DNA of 64,000 bases, taken from assembly GCA_963669155.1 (NCBI GenBank), contig OZ022583.1, forward strand, positions 8,229,921 through 8,293,920, written 5' to 3'. The number at the start of each line of letters is the position of its first letter. Position 1 is the stretch's first letter. The notes beneath the pieces are model-generated. The model did not search any database. It had not been told where the DNA came from and was given only the letters and a program-made list of their open reading frames with translations. A program made the translations under genes and the position numbers. Source of the stretch: Arbacia lixula (lineage: Eukaryota; Echinodermata; Echinoidea; Arbacioida; Arbaciidae). Below, piece after piece: positions 1 to 11,560 of the stretch.

Positions 1-347
1 GGTGACTACGTAATGTATTCTGTGCTTAGCTACTCTACCCATATATTAAAGAAGAGTACTGTTTAACAATAAATGCTGCACATTTCTTTGCAATATTCAG
101 ACCGTTTTATCAAAACAGCTGGGTCTGCCATTTTTCAAATATGCATAGCATGTCGGTGGTGTACCGTAAACATGTATACAGCTCAGTGGTGCAAGGTAGT
201 AATGTCGACCCTGAAGGTTGAAATTGGCCTATCGCTGCAACCGATAGGTGGTGCACATTTTGAATCCACCGAATTGCATTCGTTGATCGCAATCAATGTG
301 CAGTTAATCTCAGGCTACACTGAATGCATACTCTTTACATCACTGAC

Positions 348-353
348 TTTATT
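348..353 (-). promoter_or_regulatory. Candidate polyadenylation signal of the BRI3BP-like gene
   Basis: TTTATT on the plus strand reads AATAAA on the minus strand, 25 bases past the stop codon. It is the nearest such hexamer downstream of the gene. A 3' UTR this short is possible but unproven. Confidence 0.3.
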
Positions 354-377
354 CCTTTCCCGCCCCAGTTGACCATT

Positions 378-3300
378 CTACTTTGAGTCCCGTTTCGCCG
401 CCGCGGATCTGACGAGGTCTACTTTGTTCTCGATGACGGAGAGCTGCTTCCCGTAGTCGTCCAGTTCTTGTTGGACGTAGGCCACTCTGGCCTCGAGCCG
501 GTCCAGCTTGTCGCTGTCCCGGGTCGACACTGACCAGCCAATCAGCCGGTAGAAGGCATAGATCATGTAGAAGAAGGCCAGCAGGACGGCGGTGAAGACA
601 GCGTTGTTTGTGATCACGGAGAGCGCGTAGCCGAACAAACCTGATGATACGAAAGATTATAAATTCACATACCGGTAGTAAAATATTATCTTTTCGGTAT
701 AGAGTAGCGATGTGGTGTCATCATAAGCATGTTGTCAAGAAAACTGGCTCTAAACAAAATCACTCCAGTGAGAGGTTTACCGCTCCAATATTGTCTAGCC
801 GACTAGTGTCCCAACTCCCAACATTAGAGTACCCACAGTGATCACTGCTGCTTGCTCTACCCGCATACTTTAGAACCAGTTGTCTTGACGATAATGCTTG
901 AATGACATCACACTTCAACACTCTATGGCACTCTTTACTGAGCCCGAGTATTTTCCTGGCTGGGTTTAATTGGGTAGATTGGATTGGGTAGTATGTATAG
1001 ATTGTGGCTCTATACTGTTCTTCTAGTGCATTAGCCTAGGTACTAGGCTGTGAGGTGCATGGACACAACCCAGTCTGTCAACAACTAGGTCTGGTAACAC
1101 AGACTATGCCTCAATCCCATCCTCCTCCTCCTCTCAAAGCCAGGGGAGCTATGACGTCATTAGGGTGTAGTCTGTGTTACTAGACGTAGTTGTTGTAAGA
1201 ATGGGTTGTATCCATGCCCCTCACAGCCTAGTACCTAGGCTAGTAGTGCATGTTAATTTTTGCAGAATTTCATTAGTCTGTAAAAGATATACACAACCAT
1301 TAAAAAACAGAGGAGAGAAGCTCTTACCATTCTTTGCACACAAGAGAAAACATCAAAAATATATTAATAATAACTATTTATACATAATGCTAAATATATT
1401 ACTCATTGCGGATTTTTTGACCGGTTGATTACCCGTAATTGGCGGCCAGTGGATTCTGTCCCTTTGTCCTTTTTCGGTAACTTGTTACCGCCCGACGTTG
1501 CGAGCCATATCAGCGGCCTATTGTTCGGTTGAGAATCCGGGTGCACAGGCAAATAGACTATTTATGAGTGGGTTTCGGTTAGTGCGCTGCACTAACCAAA
1601 GGGTATTTAAACCCCCTACCTACTTCAATTTTGTATCACAGTGGTGCACGAAACGCCATGATCTTTGTAGATTCTGTTGACCATACATTGCGAGACAAAC
1701 GATTATCACTAGCGATAATATATACATGCATGTACATTGAGAAAGTCCAAATGGAACAAGTGATAACAGACAATGTAATAAACGATGATTTAGCTTATTG
1801 AATGGTCAGAATTATAGTGAAGACATGAAGAACATTATTTTGCTGGTGACAGTCAACTAAAAACACAAAAGAGATATCATACCAGCGAGGGCATTAGAAG
1901 GCATAAGGATAAAGCACAAATTATATAATTTACCTAGTAATACCACCAGTTCGTACATGCACCACGCTGGCCCATAGAGGGAGTGTAACAGCAGGGAGGT
2001 TGCCATGGTGAAGACGGTCACGCCCCCTGAGATGAGCGTATAGCAGACGTATCCCAGCAGCAACCAGCTGAAAAGTAAAACACCATCCAACCAGGTCTTC
2101 TCATATTTTTGCAGTTCGGCTTGCAAATCGAGAGCTGTCAGTTAAAACACAGGAAAATTACAATTTTGTTATACTGATAACTAGTTACATATTTTACTTC
2201 ATTTCTTTTCTATTTTTTTATTCATTCAGATATAACAATAACTGTTCAGCAGTGCTAGCTGACAGGATCAGCTTACAAAATTCACATGAAAAACACTGTT
2301 TACAATCAATGACCATCACACCATATTCTCAATCTATCAATCATACATATTTCAATGGCAAATTATATTCCATAATCAATTAGTTCTTTATGTTTTTCTT
2401 TGATTATACAATATAAGAAAAAAACAAATAAGGGAAAGCACTTGAGAAAGAGACAAAAAGAGAAAGAGATAGTGTGATAGAAGAATGAAGAGAGAGAAAT
2501 AAAGAAGGAAGGAGAGAAAGTGGGGGTAGAGAGATACAGTTTATGTACATGGATTAAAGACAAAGAAAGAAAATTCACCGACTGTTTACCAACTATGGCC
2601 CAAACTCACTTTTGACCTTAAAGATTGTCATGGATATTTTGTCCACAAACTTGACAGCCTCTTGCATGAGCCGTCCGTCCTTCAACTTCTTGAGAGTGAC
2701 CGACGCTTGCCGACCAGCTTTTTGCCATGACTGAAAAGTATGGAATCAAACACAAAACAATCACCAATTAAAGTTTAAAGATCTACTATTCTCAATATGT
2801 TATTTTCACATGCATGGCTTCAAAAGTATTTCTACATTTCTTCAATGATCTTTGTCTACTATGCAGCCATAATTTTTCGAGTTGATGAATCACTATTTTA
2901 TATCAAACTATTCAAAAGTGAACAGTTCTATTATCTAAACTCTACAATACACATAGGTCTGGTTGCAGTAGGCCAATAGCGGTCTAGTTCTTCTCCAATA
3001 TGTCCACATGGAGTTAGAGAGGTGGAGAAATACTTTTGTGAATACTAGACCTCAATGGATACTTGTGATACTTAAGATAAGATATATTTTTGCTTAAAAG
3101 TTAATAGGTTGTACTGGTAATCATAACATCTGTTCTAATCCCCAGCCCCGGATTTTGTATAATTTTAATGATTTCATCATTTTAAGATAATTCCTTCCTG
3201 GGCCATGTTGCATATAGGTTTTCAAATGGCAACTTCCATGGTAACAGCCAATGAGCTCTTATTGCACCTGTTGCCATGGTAGTTACCATTGATGGTAAGT

Positions 3301-3654
3301 AACAATAATTGAAAACCTATATGCAACATGTCCCTGGTATCCTAAAAGAATAGGGCCCATAATCACAGCAGAATGGAACTCCATTCATGTAGTTATCACC
3401 ACCTCTACCCTCTACCTGCAATAGCCTGGCAGCTGGGGTATATTTAACCTGCCACAGAGAGAGAGAGAAAGAGAGCTAAGAGAGCAGTTTACCTTCTGAG
3501 CATCCTTGACGACCTGTGCGCTGGTGATGTCATCCCAGGACTTGTTGACACTCTCTGAGATGGACCCAGTGGTCTGGTAGTTGCTCCAGACCAGGAACAC
3601 TGTCATGCCCAGCAGCACGGACAGGAAGATCAGGCGCCAAGACATCCCCACCAT
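378..3654 (-). CDS. BRI3BP/TMEM109-like multipass membrane protein, 4 exons
   Basis: Four exons join in frame on the minus strand: 3493-3654 (ATG at 3654), 2610-2730, 1934-2134 and 378-640 (TAG at 378-380). All introns are GT-AG and the phases match (0, 1, 1). The predicted protein has 248 residues. Residues about 5-22 form a hydrophobic signal or anchor segment after MVGMSW. Exon 2 is a basic amphipathic stretch (SWQKAGRQASVTLKKLKDG). Exons 3 and 4 carry three hydrophobic segments (about 112-131, 132-165 and 175-197). The C-terminus is a charged coiled coil with heptad-like leucines and valines (about 208-242) ending KRDSK. From family knowledge, human BRI3BP has about 250 residues, a signal peptide, several membrane spans and a C-terminal coiled coil, so length and architecture agree. 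The family name is recalled from pattern and is less certain than the gene model. The start could be either of two nearby ATGs (MVGM). Confidence 0.72.
1027..1250. mobile_element. Foldback MITE, copy 1 (about 85-bp inverted arms)
   Basis: The segment is an imperfect hairpin. The left arm (about 1027-1112) contains GCCTAGGTACTAGGCTGTGA and ACAACCCAGTCTG, and the right arm (about 1166-1250) is its reverse complement with roughly 10 percent mismatches. The short centre contains TGACGTCAT. A second, one-armed copy lies at about 13800-13960, which shows that this is a dispersed family. It lies in the last intron of the BRI3BP-like gene. No protein is encoded. Confidence 0.75.
3202..3334. repeat. 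Foldback repeat, about 130 bp
   Basis: Outer arms CATGTTGCATATAGGTTTTC (near 3204) and its reverse complement (near 3310-3331) flank inner arms built on GGCAACTTCCATGGTAAC and GTTGCCATGGTAGTTACC. The whole segment can fold into one hairpin, which is typical of a small non-coding foldback transposon. It lies in intron 1 of the BRI3BP-like gene. Confidence 0.6.
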
Positions 3655-4218
3655 GGTTCTGATTGAGAAAGAGGACGAGTTAAAGATTGTCCGTCCCTTT
3701 TGCAAGCTTAAAATTTGAAATCATCTATCACGATCGTAAATTGAAGAAAGTGTTATTCAAGACCATTTCTAAGAATATAGCATGTTGAAGCTTTCTGTAT
3801 ATGTAAAAAATTTCAGCCGTTAAATTTCAAACCGACTTTTTTCGTACTACGAAAAAAGTATTAGTCTTTGTTGCAGTCTCTATGTGGTTATTATGCGTGT
3901 GTGAAATCCTAATTTTATGAGTAACTACCAAACTTTGGAGATGATACCTTCCATAGAACAATTCTTTTCATAATGCGTTTTATAATTTAATAAACAGATT
4001 AATCAATAAAGCAGATATTTCAACACAAACTGCTAAGAGCCTGAGGTAAAGACTATTAATCAGATGTTGTTTACGTGCATTATTTGAATTTTACACTATG
4101 TATCAGTTTCAAATTGTGAATATAGAGCTTGCTAACACTTCTCTATATGTTTTGCCAATGTTTCGATGGTTTTGTGGTGATCTGAAAAAGGGACTGGCTG
4201 TCTTTAAGCCTAGAGCTC

Positions 4219-4508
4219 AGTCCCATAGCCAACAAATGGTGCTATAATTAGCGTGGCACTATCATAGTCGGGCACTGAGAGAGTTGAATTAATTCTGGGG
4301 ACATATGAAACTGGGAGATGTTTCAGGGCATTTTAGCCAAGACATCCCCACCATTGTTCTTAGTCCCATAGTTAAGAAATGGTGTAATAATTAGAATGGG
4401 ACTATACACAGTTTTCTACTGAAAGGGTTAAATGAATTTTGGAACAGGAGACGAAATGAGAATAGGTTTCGGGGCGATCTAGCCAAGACATCCCCACCAT
4501 GGTTCTGC
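4219..4508. repeat. Two diverged tandem copies of a ~145-bp unit upstream of the BRI3BP-like gene
   Basis: Units 4219-4361 and 4362-4508 both start AGTCCCATAG, share an AATGGTG...AATTAG segment, and end with the same 25 bases (4336-4360 and 4482-4506). Those 25 bases also occur at 3636-3660, where they are the start-codon region of the BRI3BP-like exon 1, in the same orientation. The repeat therefore either supplied the start of exon 1 or was copied from it. Confidence 0.6.
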
Positions 4509-7500
4509 AGGGTGCGGATCAAGAGAGTAGATTTGAGCTTTCCCACAAGAAAGTACAATCTTTGATTACATTAGATCTTGAACCCTTTTATCTTCTCTAA
4601 TTACCAGGCAAGGTATATACACTGAGCAGCGCCACTCCTGCATAACCCCTTGTATGGACAATAGACAACAGGCTATGAATAAACATCCTATTCCTAATAT
4701 ATGGCGCAATTAAGCCACACCCCTTTGGTTACTGCAGTTCCATGGCAAGTACTGACATCCTAACTGGACCCGGGTTCACGAAGCCTGAAAATCTAACTGT
4801 GAGTGACATGTTAACAAACATTTGATGTGAGAATTTAGGGCCGTAAACAAATATGTAAGCCTGAAGTTACTGTACCAGCATAACTGTATCAGATGTTGAT
4901 CTAAACATGTAGCTACGTGTACATTGTCATGTCTGTGAATTAAAGTAAGGTAGTTTATCCACATAACTGATTTAGTTTAACCTGCAAATATACATTACCT
5001 TTCAGATTGGCTCCATTCATATAAAATGTAAATAGTATTCCTTAAACAAAAGACGAATACATTAGAAAAAAAATGGTATACCCATAGTCCCACATGAACA
5101 TGTGCTGTAGGTTACCTGACTGTACAAATATAATTACATGTACATAATGAACAATTTTGACTGCATTATCGCACACAAAGCATGAATGCAATTATACTAC
5201 TGGGTGGCATCCCTGACAATGAATCAAAGTCTGCAGTCCAAATTATATGGAGAAACATTCGTACATTGTTATTGTAAACATAAAAGAATAGTAAGTACCA
5301 TAGAAGTTGCCCAAAATATATGTTCTTCAATATTGCATAGTACAGTATCTATTTAATGTAAGGGACAAAGCACACCTCACAATACAGTCGGCATGGAAAA
5401 CATATTCATTACTAAAAACAAATCCAGACTCCCTACAGTCCCCATACAACAATAAACATATATTTAAAGCAACAACACTCACAGTAATCTACACAGCTGT
5501 CTCTCAGTTTGAAAGGGTTGATGTGTTGGGCTGTAACCTTCTGTGATTCTCCTCCTCTCACTGTAGGCCCGCTAAGTGACGTGGGTTTGACATTTCTCAC
5601 ATACCGCAGTAACCTGCCCCCACTCATGATCGGAGTTCACTTAAAGGGATACTCAAGATCATGGCATGTACTTAAAGACCAACTACATGCATAATTGTCT
5701 TGAAATTTCTGTAAAAAGTTGGAATAAAATCTGATCACATAAAACTCATTACTGTGTACTGTAAGTTTAAATTTGTGCAGTGTTTTGTACTACTCCAATT
5801 TTTGAGACAAAAGACAATGTTCTCTTTTCTTGAAAGCTTTTAACGTTTTTGCCACCTGTAGCACCCTACAACTAAAATTGTGATTGTGAGAGGAGTACTC
5901 ATAATATGTCAAAACTATTATCTCTGTAGTGACTTGATCATGTGACTTATCATGTGACTTGATTTTTCCCAATACAGCTCCAAGGTATGTTCCTCAAAAT
6001 CTTGGTGAAAATTGACCTTTTAAACAAGTACAATTTCAAGACAATTTCATCAGATCTTTAACCATTTTATCTTTTGATATTACCAGATATGCTTAAAACA
6101 TAAAGATTGGGAAGCATAAATTGGCAAACTTCCATTTTCTAGAGTCTATACAGAGTATTTGTGTGCTACAACTGTATGTAATACATATCCACCAGCACAT
6201 AGCTCAATTTTAAATCTATGTGTACATGTCAGTACGATGCATACAACATCAGTATTCTCCACATTTATTCCGAGGGTACTCGTTTGATCTCTTGTCTTTT
6301 TTAATTTAAAGGTTGTATATCCTTTGGCCAAAATATTAGAGGCACATAAGCACACAAGCATTCACAGGATCCTTAACAAGTGGAATTTCTTTTTGGTATC
6401 AAACGCAAGGTGTTCCTTTTGTGTTTGTTACATAACTGTGAATTTTGGGTTTTTATATTGTGCTATTCATGCACTTCTTTTCCATCAGTCTTTTCCATTG
6501 TCACCTGAGGTAGATAAAGAAAGGAAATTATCTTTCCATTGTAGCACATTAATTAACACAAAAATATGCATGCATTCATTGAAATGTCCACAGTTTGCCA
6601 GGAAATGCTGTGATTGTTGTGCGCGCATTGTGCATGCCTTGGCTGAAAATTTGCAGCTGTTCACCAAATATCACACTATTAATGAAATGTTTGCGTTCAC
6701 AATCTTAAAACTACCGAGATTTTGACCGAGATGAAAACACTGATGTTTAATTCTCACCAATTACAATGTGTGTGAATGCCCTGCTGTGTGAATAACATGT
6801 GAAGTAACATGAATTTCAGGCATTATTAGAATTCTATGTCCCTGTAAGCTTCATATTTTATCAACTGTACCTTGCATCTGGTATATGCAATGTTTAAAAT
6901 GTTTGGTAACATCTACAAAAGGAATGTGTACTATTTCCCAATATATAACATTTCTGTATTACTAAACCTACTAAAAATAAAATGCAACCTTTAATATTCT
7001 GCTTATTAAATCATCAAATGTTAGATGTACCATTTGTTGTGTATTTTTGTATTAGAAAATGTTTTTAGAGGAAAAATATTTAAAATGTTGACATTTCTAG
7101 TAAAAAATATCTGCATATTCATGAAAATAACAACCTGCGAAAATGCTGTCTAACCCCTTCATTAGCAAAATATCTGTATGCGAAAATATAGGCTTATTAT
7201 AATATTATACAGTAATGCAAGTGTACAGAGCTTGGCCCTATGTTTTTTCTAGTAATCAAATATTAATGATGCCTCTGTGAGCTATCCTATTTGGATCTAT
7301 GTTAATGATTGAATATTCATTAGTTGAAAGTCTTTTATATGGAATAACATTTTGGTACAATGTCGAACCATTACGACATGAAAGAAACTTGTTCTGAAAA
7401 AAAAATTTCTGTGAATGACTTTGGCATTGATTGATGATGATGATGATGATAAGAATATAGCAAGGTATTCATATTTATTTCCACATTTTCAAATTGAGAT

Positions 7501-8990
7501 TTGCATCAAAACATAATTTTGGAAAAAGAATACTGCAAAAAAAAATGAGACAATTATTCCTATCAAAAGAGGACTGAGATTTGAGATTTGCTTCACCCAC
7601 ACCACACATACTGCTACACTACACTACATCCATTCAGTACACCCTTCCTCCACAGTGAACGTTGCAGCTGGATCAATATTTTTTTCCAAATCAACACGGA
7701 CAAAGAAAGTCGTCAAACAGCATCTATTCCTGGAAATATCACTATGAGAGCCAACTCAAACTTGCATTTTACATGTCAACATAGCTAGCACTCTAAACGA
7801 AAATAAACTACGAATACAATGATTACCTTGTTTGTCTGTAGAATGAGTTTTCTTTCCGATATTTCTCAGCTCAGCTCAGGCTGTTTTATGCAGTACGTGA
7901 CGTACCGGTGTCCGTGCGCATGCATTATGTACAGCTGTGTGTTTAGTACACATACAACATGTGCAAAAGGGCAATGACCTTTGACCGCGACAATACACCT
8001 ATTCGGGAAATTCCCAATTACAAAAGAAAAAAAAAAAAGAAGGGGGGGGGGGGGGCGGTGAGGCGTGGTAGTTTGTAATGATACCTCTTTTATGTGCCAA
8101 TCCCAAATTTTCACATTCAAAGAGGGAATGTTGTTCTTATATTTTGTCGTGATGAAATATGACTTCTTTACCAAAATTTCACTTTATTTTGAAAGATTTT
8201 TTTTCCAAAGACCAAAATATTACTTGTTTACTAGAATGTGGTATAAGAAGACCACTTCTACTGCAGAATTAATATCTAGTCCTACTTAGGCTTAGTTGGT
8301 GTAGACACAAAGGCCTACACACACACAACATATCATGGTGCATCCACTGTTTTATTTGTCTGTTCCCGTTCAGTTTGCACAAATATTTACCGCTTATGTT
8401 ATATCTGGTATTTAGAGAAATTAATAAAAAGAAATTATAGAAAATAATGACAATTATTACACATTGTATTTAATGTAGTTATTAAAACAATAGAATTGAT
8501 AATGTAGTCAGGACAACATATTATGCATAAATGCGTTTCAAGAGTATGAACAATAATTTATAATAATGTCATGGTTATGCAAATTGCAAATCTGAATTGT
8601 ACAACTTGTATGACAAAACAAATACATTATCATGATACGAAAAAAAATACAGAAGAAATAACCTATAGAACAATACCAAACATATTAGCTTAGAATAAAC
8701 AAAAGATTAAAGCACACGTTTATCATAAGCAGATAAACATAAAGTTAAGGCACTGAATAATAGACATTATCTTAGGCACATCTTATCATGATAATGATGA
8801 AGTGAACGATAGCATGGTGGTACGACAAATTATTGTGGTTTTAAATGCATTCATAGAAACCGGATGGAAATAGCACTTACAGACACGTTCTTGCGAATCC
8901 TGATAAGTGATATCCCGAATAGATGTATGTATATTTACAAGAAACTTCACTACTACTTAACATGCGCCCCGCCCCCCCCCTCTCTCTTTC
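4509..8990. other. Intergenic AT-rich DNA, no supported gene
   Basis: Several short open frames occur, but none has a recognisable domain, splice-supported continuation or coding-like composition. Visible items are a short GAT trinucleotide run near 7433-7450, a 14-base G run near 8043-8056 after an A run, and AT-rich simple sequence. Nothing else could be supported. Confidence 0.5.
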
Positions 8991-8993
8991 TTT

Positions 8994-9033
8994 CTCACAC
9001 ACACACACACACACACACTCTCTCTCTTTCTAT

Positions 9034-9117
<84 letters not shown>

Positions 9118-9205
9118 TCTCTCTCCCTCTATCTCCCTTCTCTCTCTTCTCTCTCTTTCTCTAATTCTCTCTCTCTCTCTCTTTTATTCTCCCCCTCTAC
9201 TCTTT
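8994..9205. repeat. (CA)n and (CT)n microsatellite block
   Basis: Alternating CA runs (8996-9018 and 9036-9070) and long CT runs (9071-9111 and later) are followed by a T tract near 9203-9218. Long SLSL/THTH reading frames across it are artefacts of the dinucleotide repeat. Confidence 0.95.
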
Positions 9206-9309
9206 TTTTTTTTTTTTTTACTAAAGCGACTTTCTACTCCCCACATCTCTCCTTCCCTCTCTCTCTCTCTCATTTGACGCTTTTAGTTCATTTTTATTTT
9301 CTCCCCTCA

Positions 9310-10475
9310 TCTCTCATCTGATTTGTTTTCTCCCCCTGCCACCTTTCCTTTGACGTCCTCCCCTGAATGATCTTCCTGCATCCACCATTCATTCCCATTT
9401 ATCTGGATATCCTCGTTAATACCTGATTCCACCTCTCTCCCACCCCTGTCTCCTCACCTATTGATGATGATGGGTAAATGATCTGGGTGATTATGTAATC
9501 AAGAATGTTCAACAAAAGAGCCAGGTGTGGGGATAGAATAAATTAGCACATCTCAATAGGAAAGGAATGAAAGTGATTAGAGAAGTATAGTATACTTACG
9601 GATAAGATGAATCAGGGATGTGTTAGGAAGGAGGGACAACTCAAGCATAATGTATTCAAACATCTGTGTGGATACTAAAGCGTGCTAATGAATGTCAAAA
9701 GCATTCCACAATCACTGCAATGCTTTGAAGTCCCATGCGTGGCACCGTCATTTTGCTGCCGTCAACTTGGAAAGCAATATCTTTAATTCCCTGTTTTGTT
9801 TCTCGAAGCTGTGTTTCTTATCACATTTTTTTGTAATTTTCAAGAAAGTTAAGGGCAACACCTCTAAAGATCCTGCAATCGTTTTTCTTCTAAATAATTG
9901 TTGAATGATGAACAAACGGAGATATAAAATAATATTCTTACTTACGTAATTACCAAATTTCTTCACTTTCCGGAGATTTCCGGAAATGTTGGATTCAATC
10001 ATTATTAAAATTCTATATTAAGCTGTTTATTTTCATTAACAGAGTTTGCGTGAATTTGCGTGCAGCTGAGATATTTTACTATAAAAAAACAGTTTATTTT
10101 TGTTCGCTGATATCTCTTTTCCGCACAAAAGTATTGATGCAATCCAACAGAAGTGGACAAGCGAAATAAGACTCTACATTTCTTTTGTTCTCTCTGAGAA
10201 ACCGTTGCTAGGCAATCCTGTTCGTTATTGTTAAAACATATGAAAAGCACATGCTGAGACCACATTTTTTTTCGGCGGTGCCACGCATGGGCTCAAAGAA
10301 AGAATGTTGTTTCATATCCTTTCCTAACACATCCCTGGATGAATACGAACATAATTCCAAACAGAACTGAACTAAATACCCAACTTAATTGAAATAACAT
10401 GACTAAAGAGAATCTAAACAAATGAGAATTCAAAAGAACAAATAACCTCCCTACAATACGATTCTTGACTGACAA
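9310..10475. repeat. Duplicated segment, copy A (interrupted by a hAT-like insertion)
   Basis: About 9310-9612 plus 10338-10475 match the segment at 10592-10745 plus 11283-11560 almost base for base, for example CACCTTTCCTTTGACGTCCT, GGGTAAATGATCTGGGTGAT and AACAAATAACCTCCCTACAA. Copy A is broken at 9613-10337 by a transposon that copy B lacks. Confidence 0.8.
9613..10337. mobile_element. Non-autonomous hAT-like DNA transposon, 725 bp
   Basis: The termini are CAGGGATGTGTTAGGAA on the left and its exact reverse complement on the right. The element is flanked by the direct repeat GATGAAT (9606-9612 and 10338-10344). The paralogous segment at 11418 reads straight through (AGATGAATACGAACATAA) with no insertion, giving an empty site. 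Subterminal inverted copies of CCCATGCGTGGCACCG lie at about 9731 and 10275. CAGGG ends and a 7-8-bp target duplication are typical of hAT elements. No transposase is visible. Confidence 0.85.
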
Positions 10476-10591
10476 TTTAAAAGTAAGGTGGTCAAGAAGT
10501 GTACTGAGGTAGTGTTTTTTTTTTGTTACGCTTTCTTATGACTTCATTTGTATTCAAGAAGTCACAGTGAAGACTGAGAGACTGCCTGCCA

Positions 10592-11560
10592 GTCTCTCAT
10601 CTGTTTTTTTTTTCTCTCCTGCCACCTTTCCTTTGACGTCCTCCCCTGAATGCTCTTTCTGTATCCACCATTCATTCCCGTTTATCTAGATACCCTCGTT
10701 CATACCTAGTTCCACCTCTCTCCCACCCCTGTCTCCTTACCTACACCGGCCATAATTGTCCTCATCCACCCTACCCCTTCCCCATCACATGAATATTATC
10801 AATCTTATTTCCAGACTGGTTTTTTTCTAATAAAACCATCATGACCACATGAAAAGAACTATTTCCATACGTTTGGGTGTAAGGGCCTTCTGAAGTAATT
10901 CCAATGCTCCATCTGTATACAGTAGATTGCATTTACAGGATGGATCACGCTGTTATTAATAATACATGTACTAGGTGTAAATATATGCCTAAGATTTCTT
11001 GCCCGGTAAGCAGTAGATTACAAGATTTTTGGCCATCTGATATTTCCTTCATTTGCACTACATAACGGAACACGTCTTTCAGACTTGAAGTCCTGACATG
11101 CCTGAGGCGCACTTATTTATTCTGGGGTTCTTTGCTCGCAGCATGAACATAATTAACATAAAGTACATTTGCATATTCAAATTAACTAAAAAAAAAAAAA
11201 AACCAATATAAATAAAAGAATGGAGCAGGCCATCAAAAATGTAGGAACCCTATTTAACAAATCAACCAATAAAAACAAGAAGGATGATGATGGGTAAATG
11301 ATCTGGGTGATTATGTAATCAAGAATGTTCAACAAAAGAGCCAGGTGTGGGGATGGAATAAATGGGCACATCTGAATAGGAAAGGAATGAAGGTGATCAG
11401 AGAAGAAGAATACTTACTGATAAGATGAATACGAACATAATCCCAAACAGAACTGAGCTAAATACCCAACTTATTTGAGGTAACATGACTAAAGAGAAAC
11501 TAAACAAAAGAGAATTCAAAAGAACAAATAACCTCCCTACAACCTGCCAGTCTCGACTGC
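10592..11560. repeat. Duplicated segment, copy B (with an extra ~540-bp block)
   Basis: 10592-10745 and 11283-11560 correspond to copy A. The intervening 10746-11282 has no counterpart there, so it was either inserted here or lost from copy A. The copy contains the empty site of the 725-bp hAT-like element. Near its end the motif CTGCCTGCCAGTCTC recurs (also at 10582), suggesting further local duplication. Confidence 0.75.

Noticed and set aside
6324-6725. 133-residue plus-strand frame in AT-rich intergenic DNA
   Set aside because: Cysteine-rich random-looking composition, no domain or start context, no splice partners.
8864-9321. Two 130-residue plus-strand frames rich in HTHT and SLSL
   Set aside because: They translate CA and CT microsatellites and have no coding signature.
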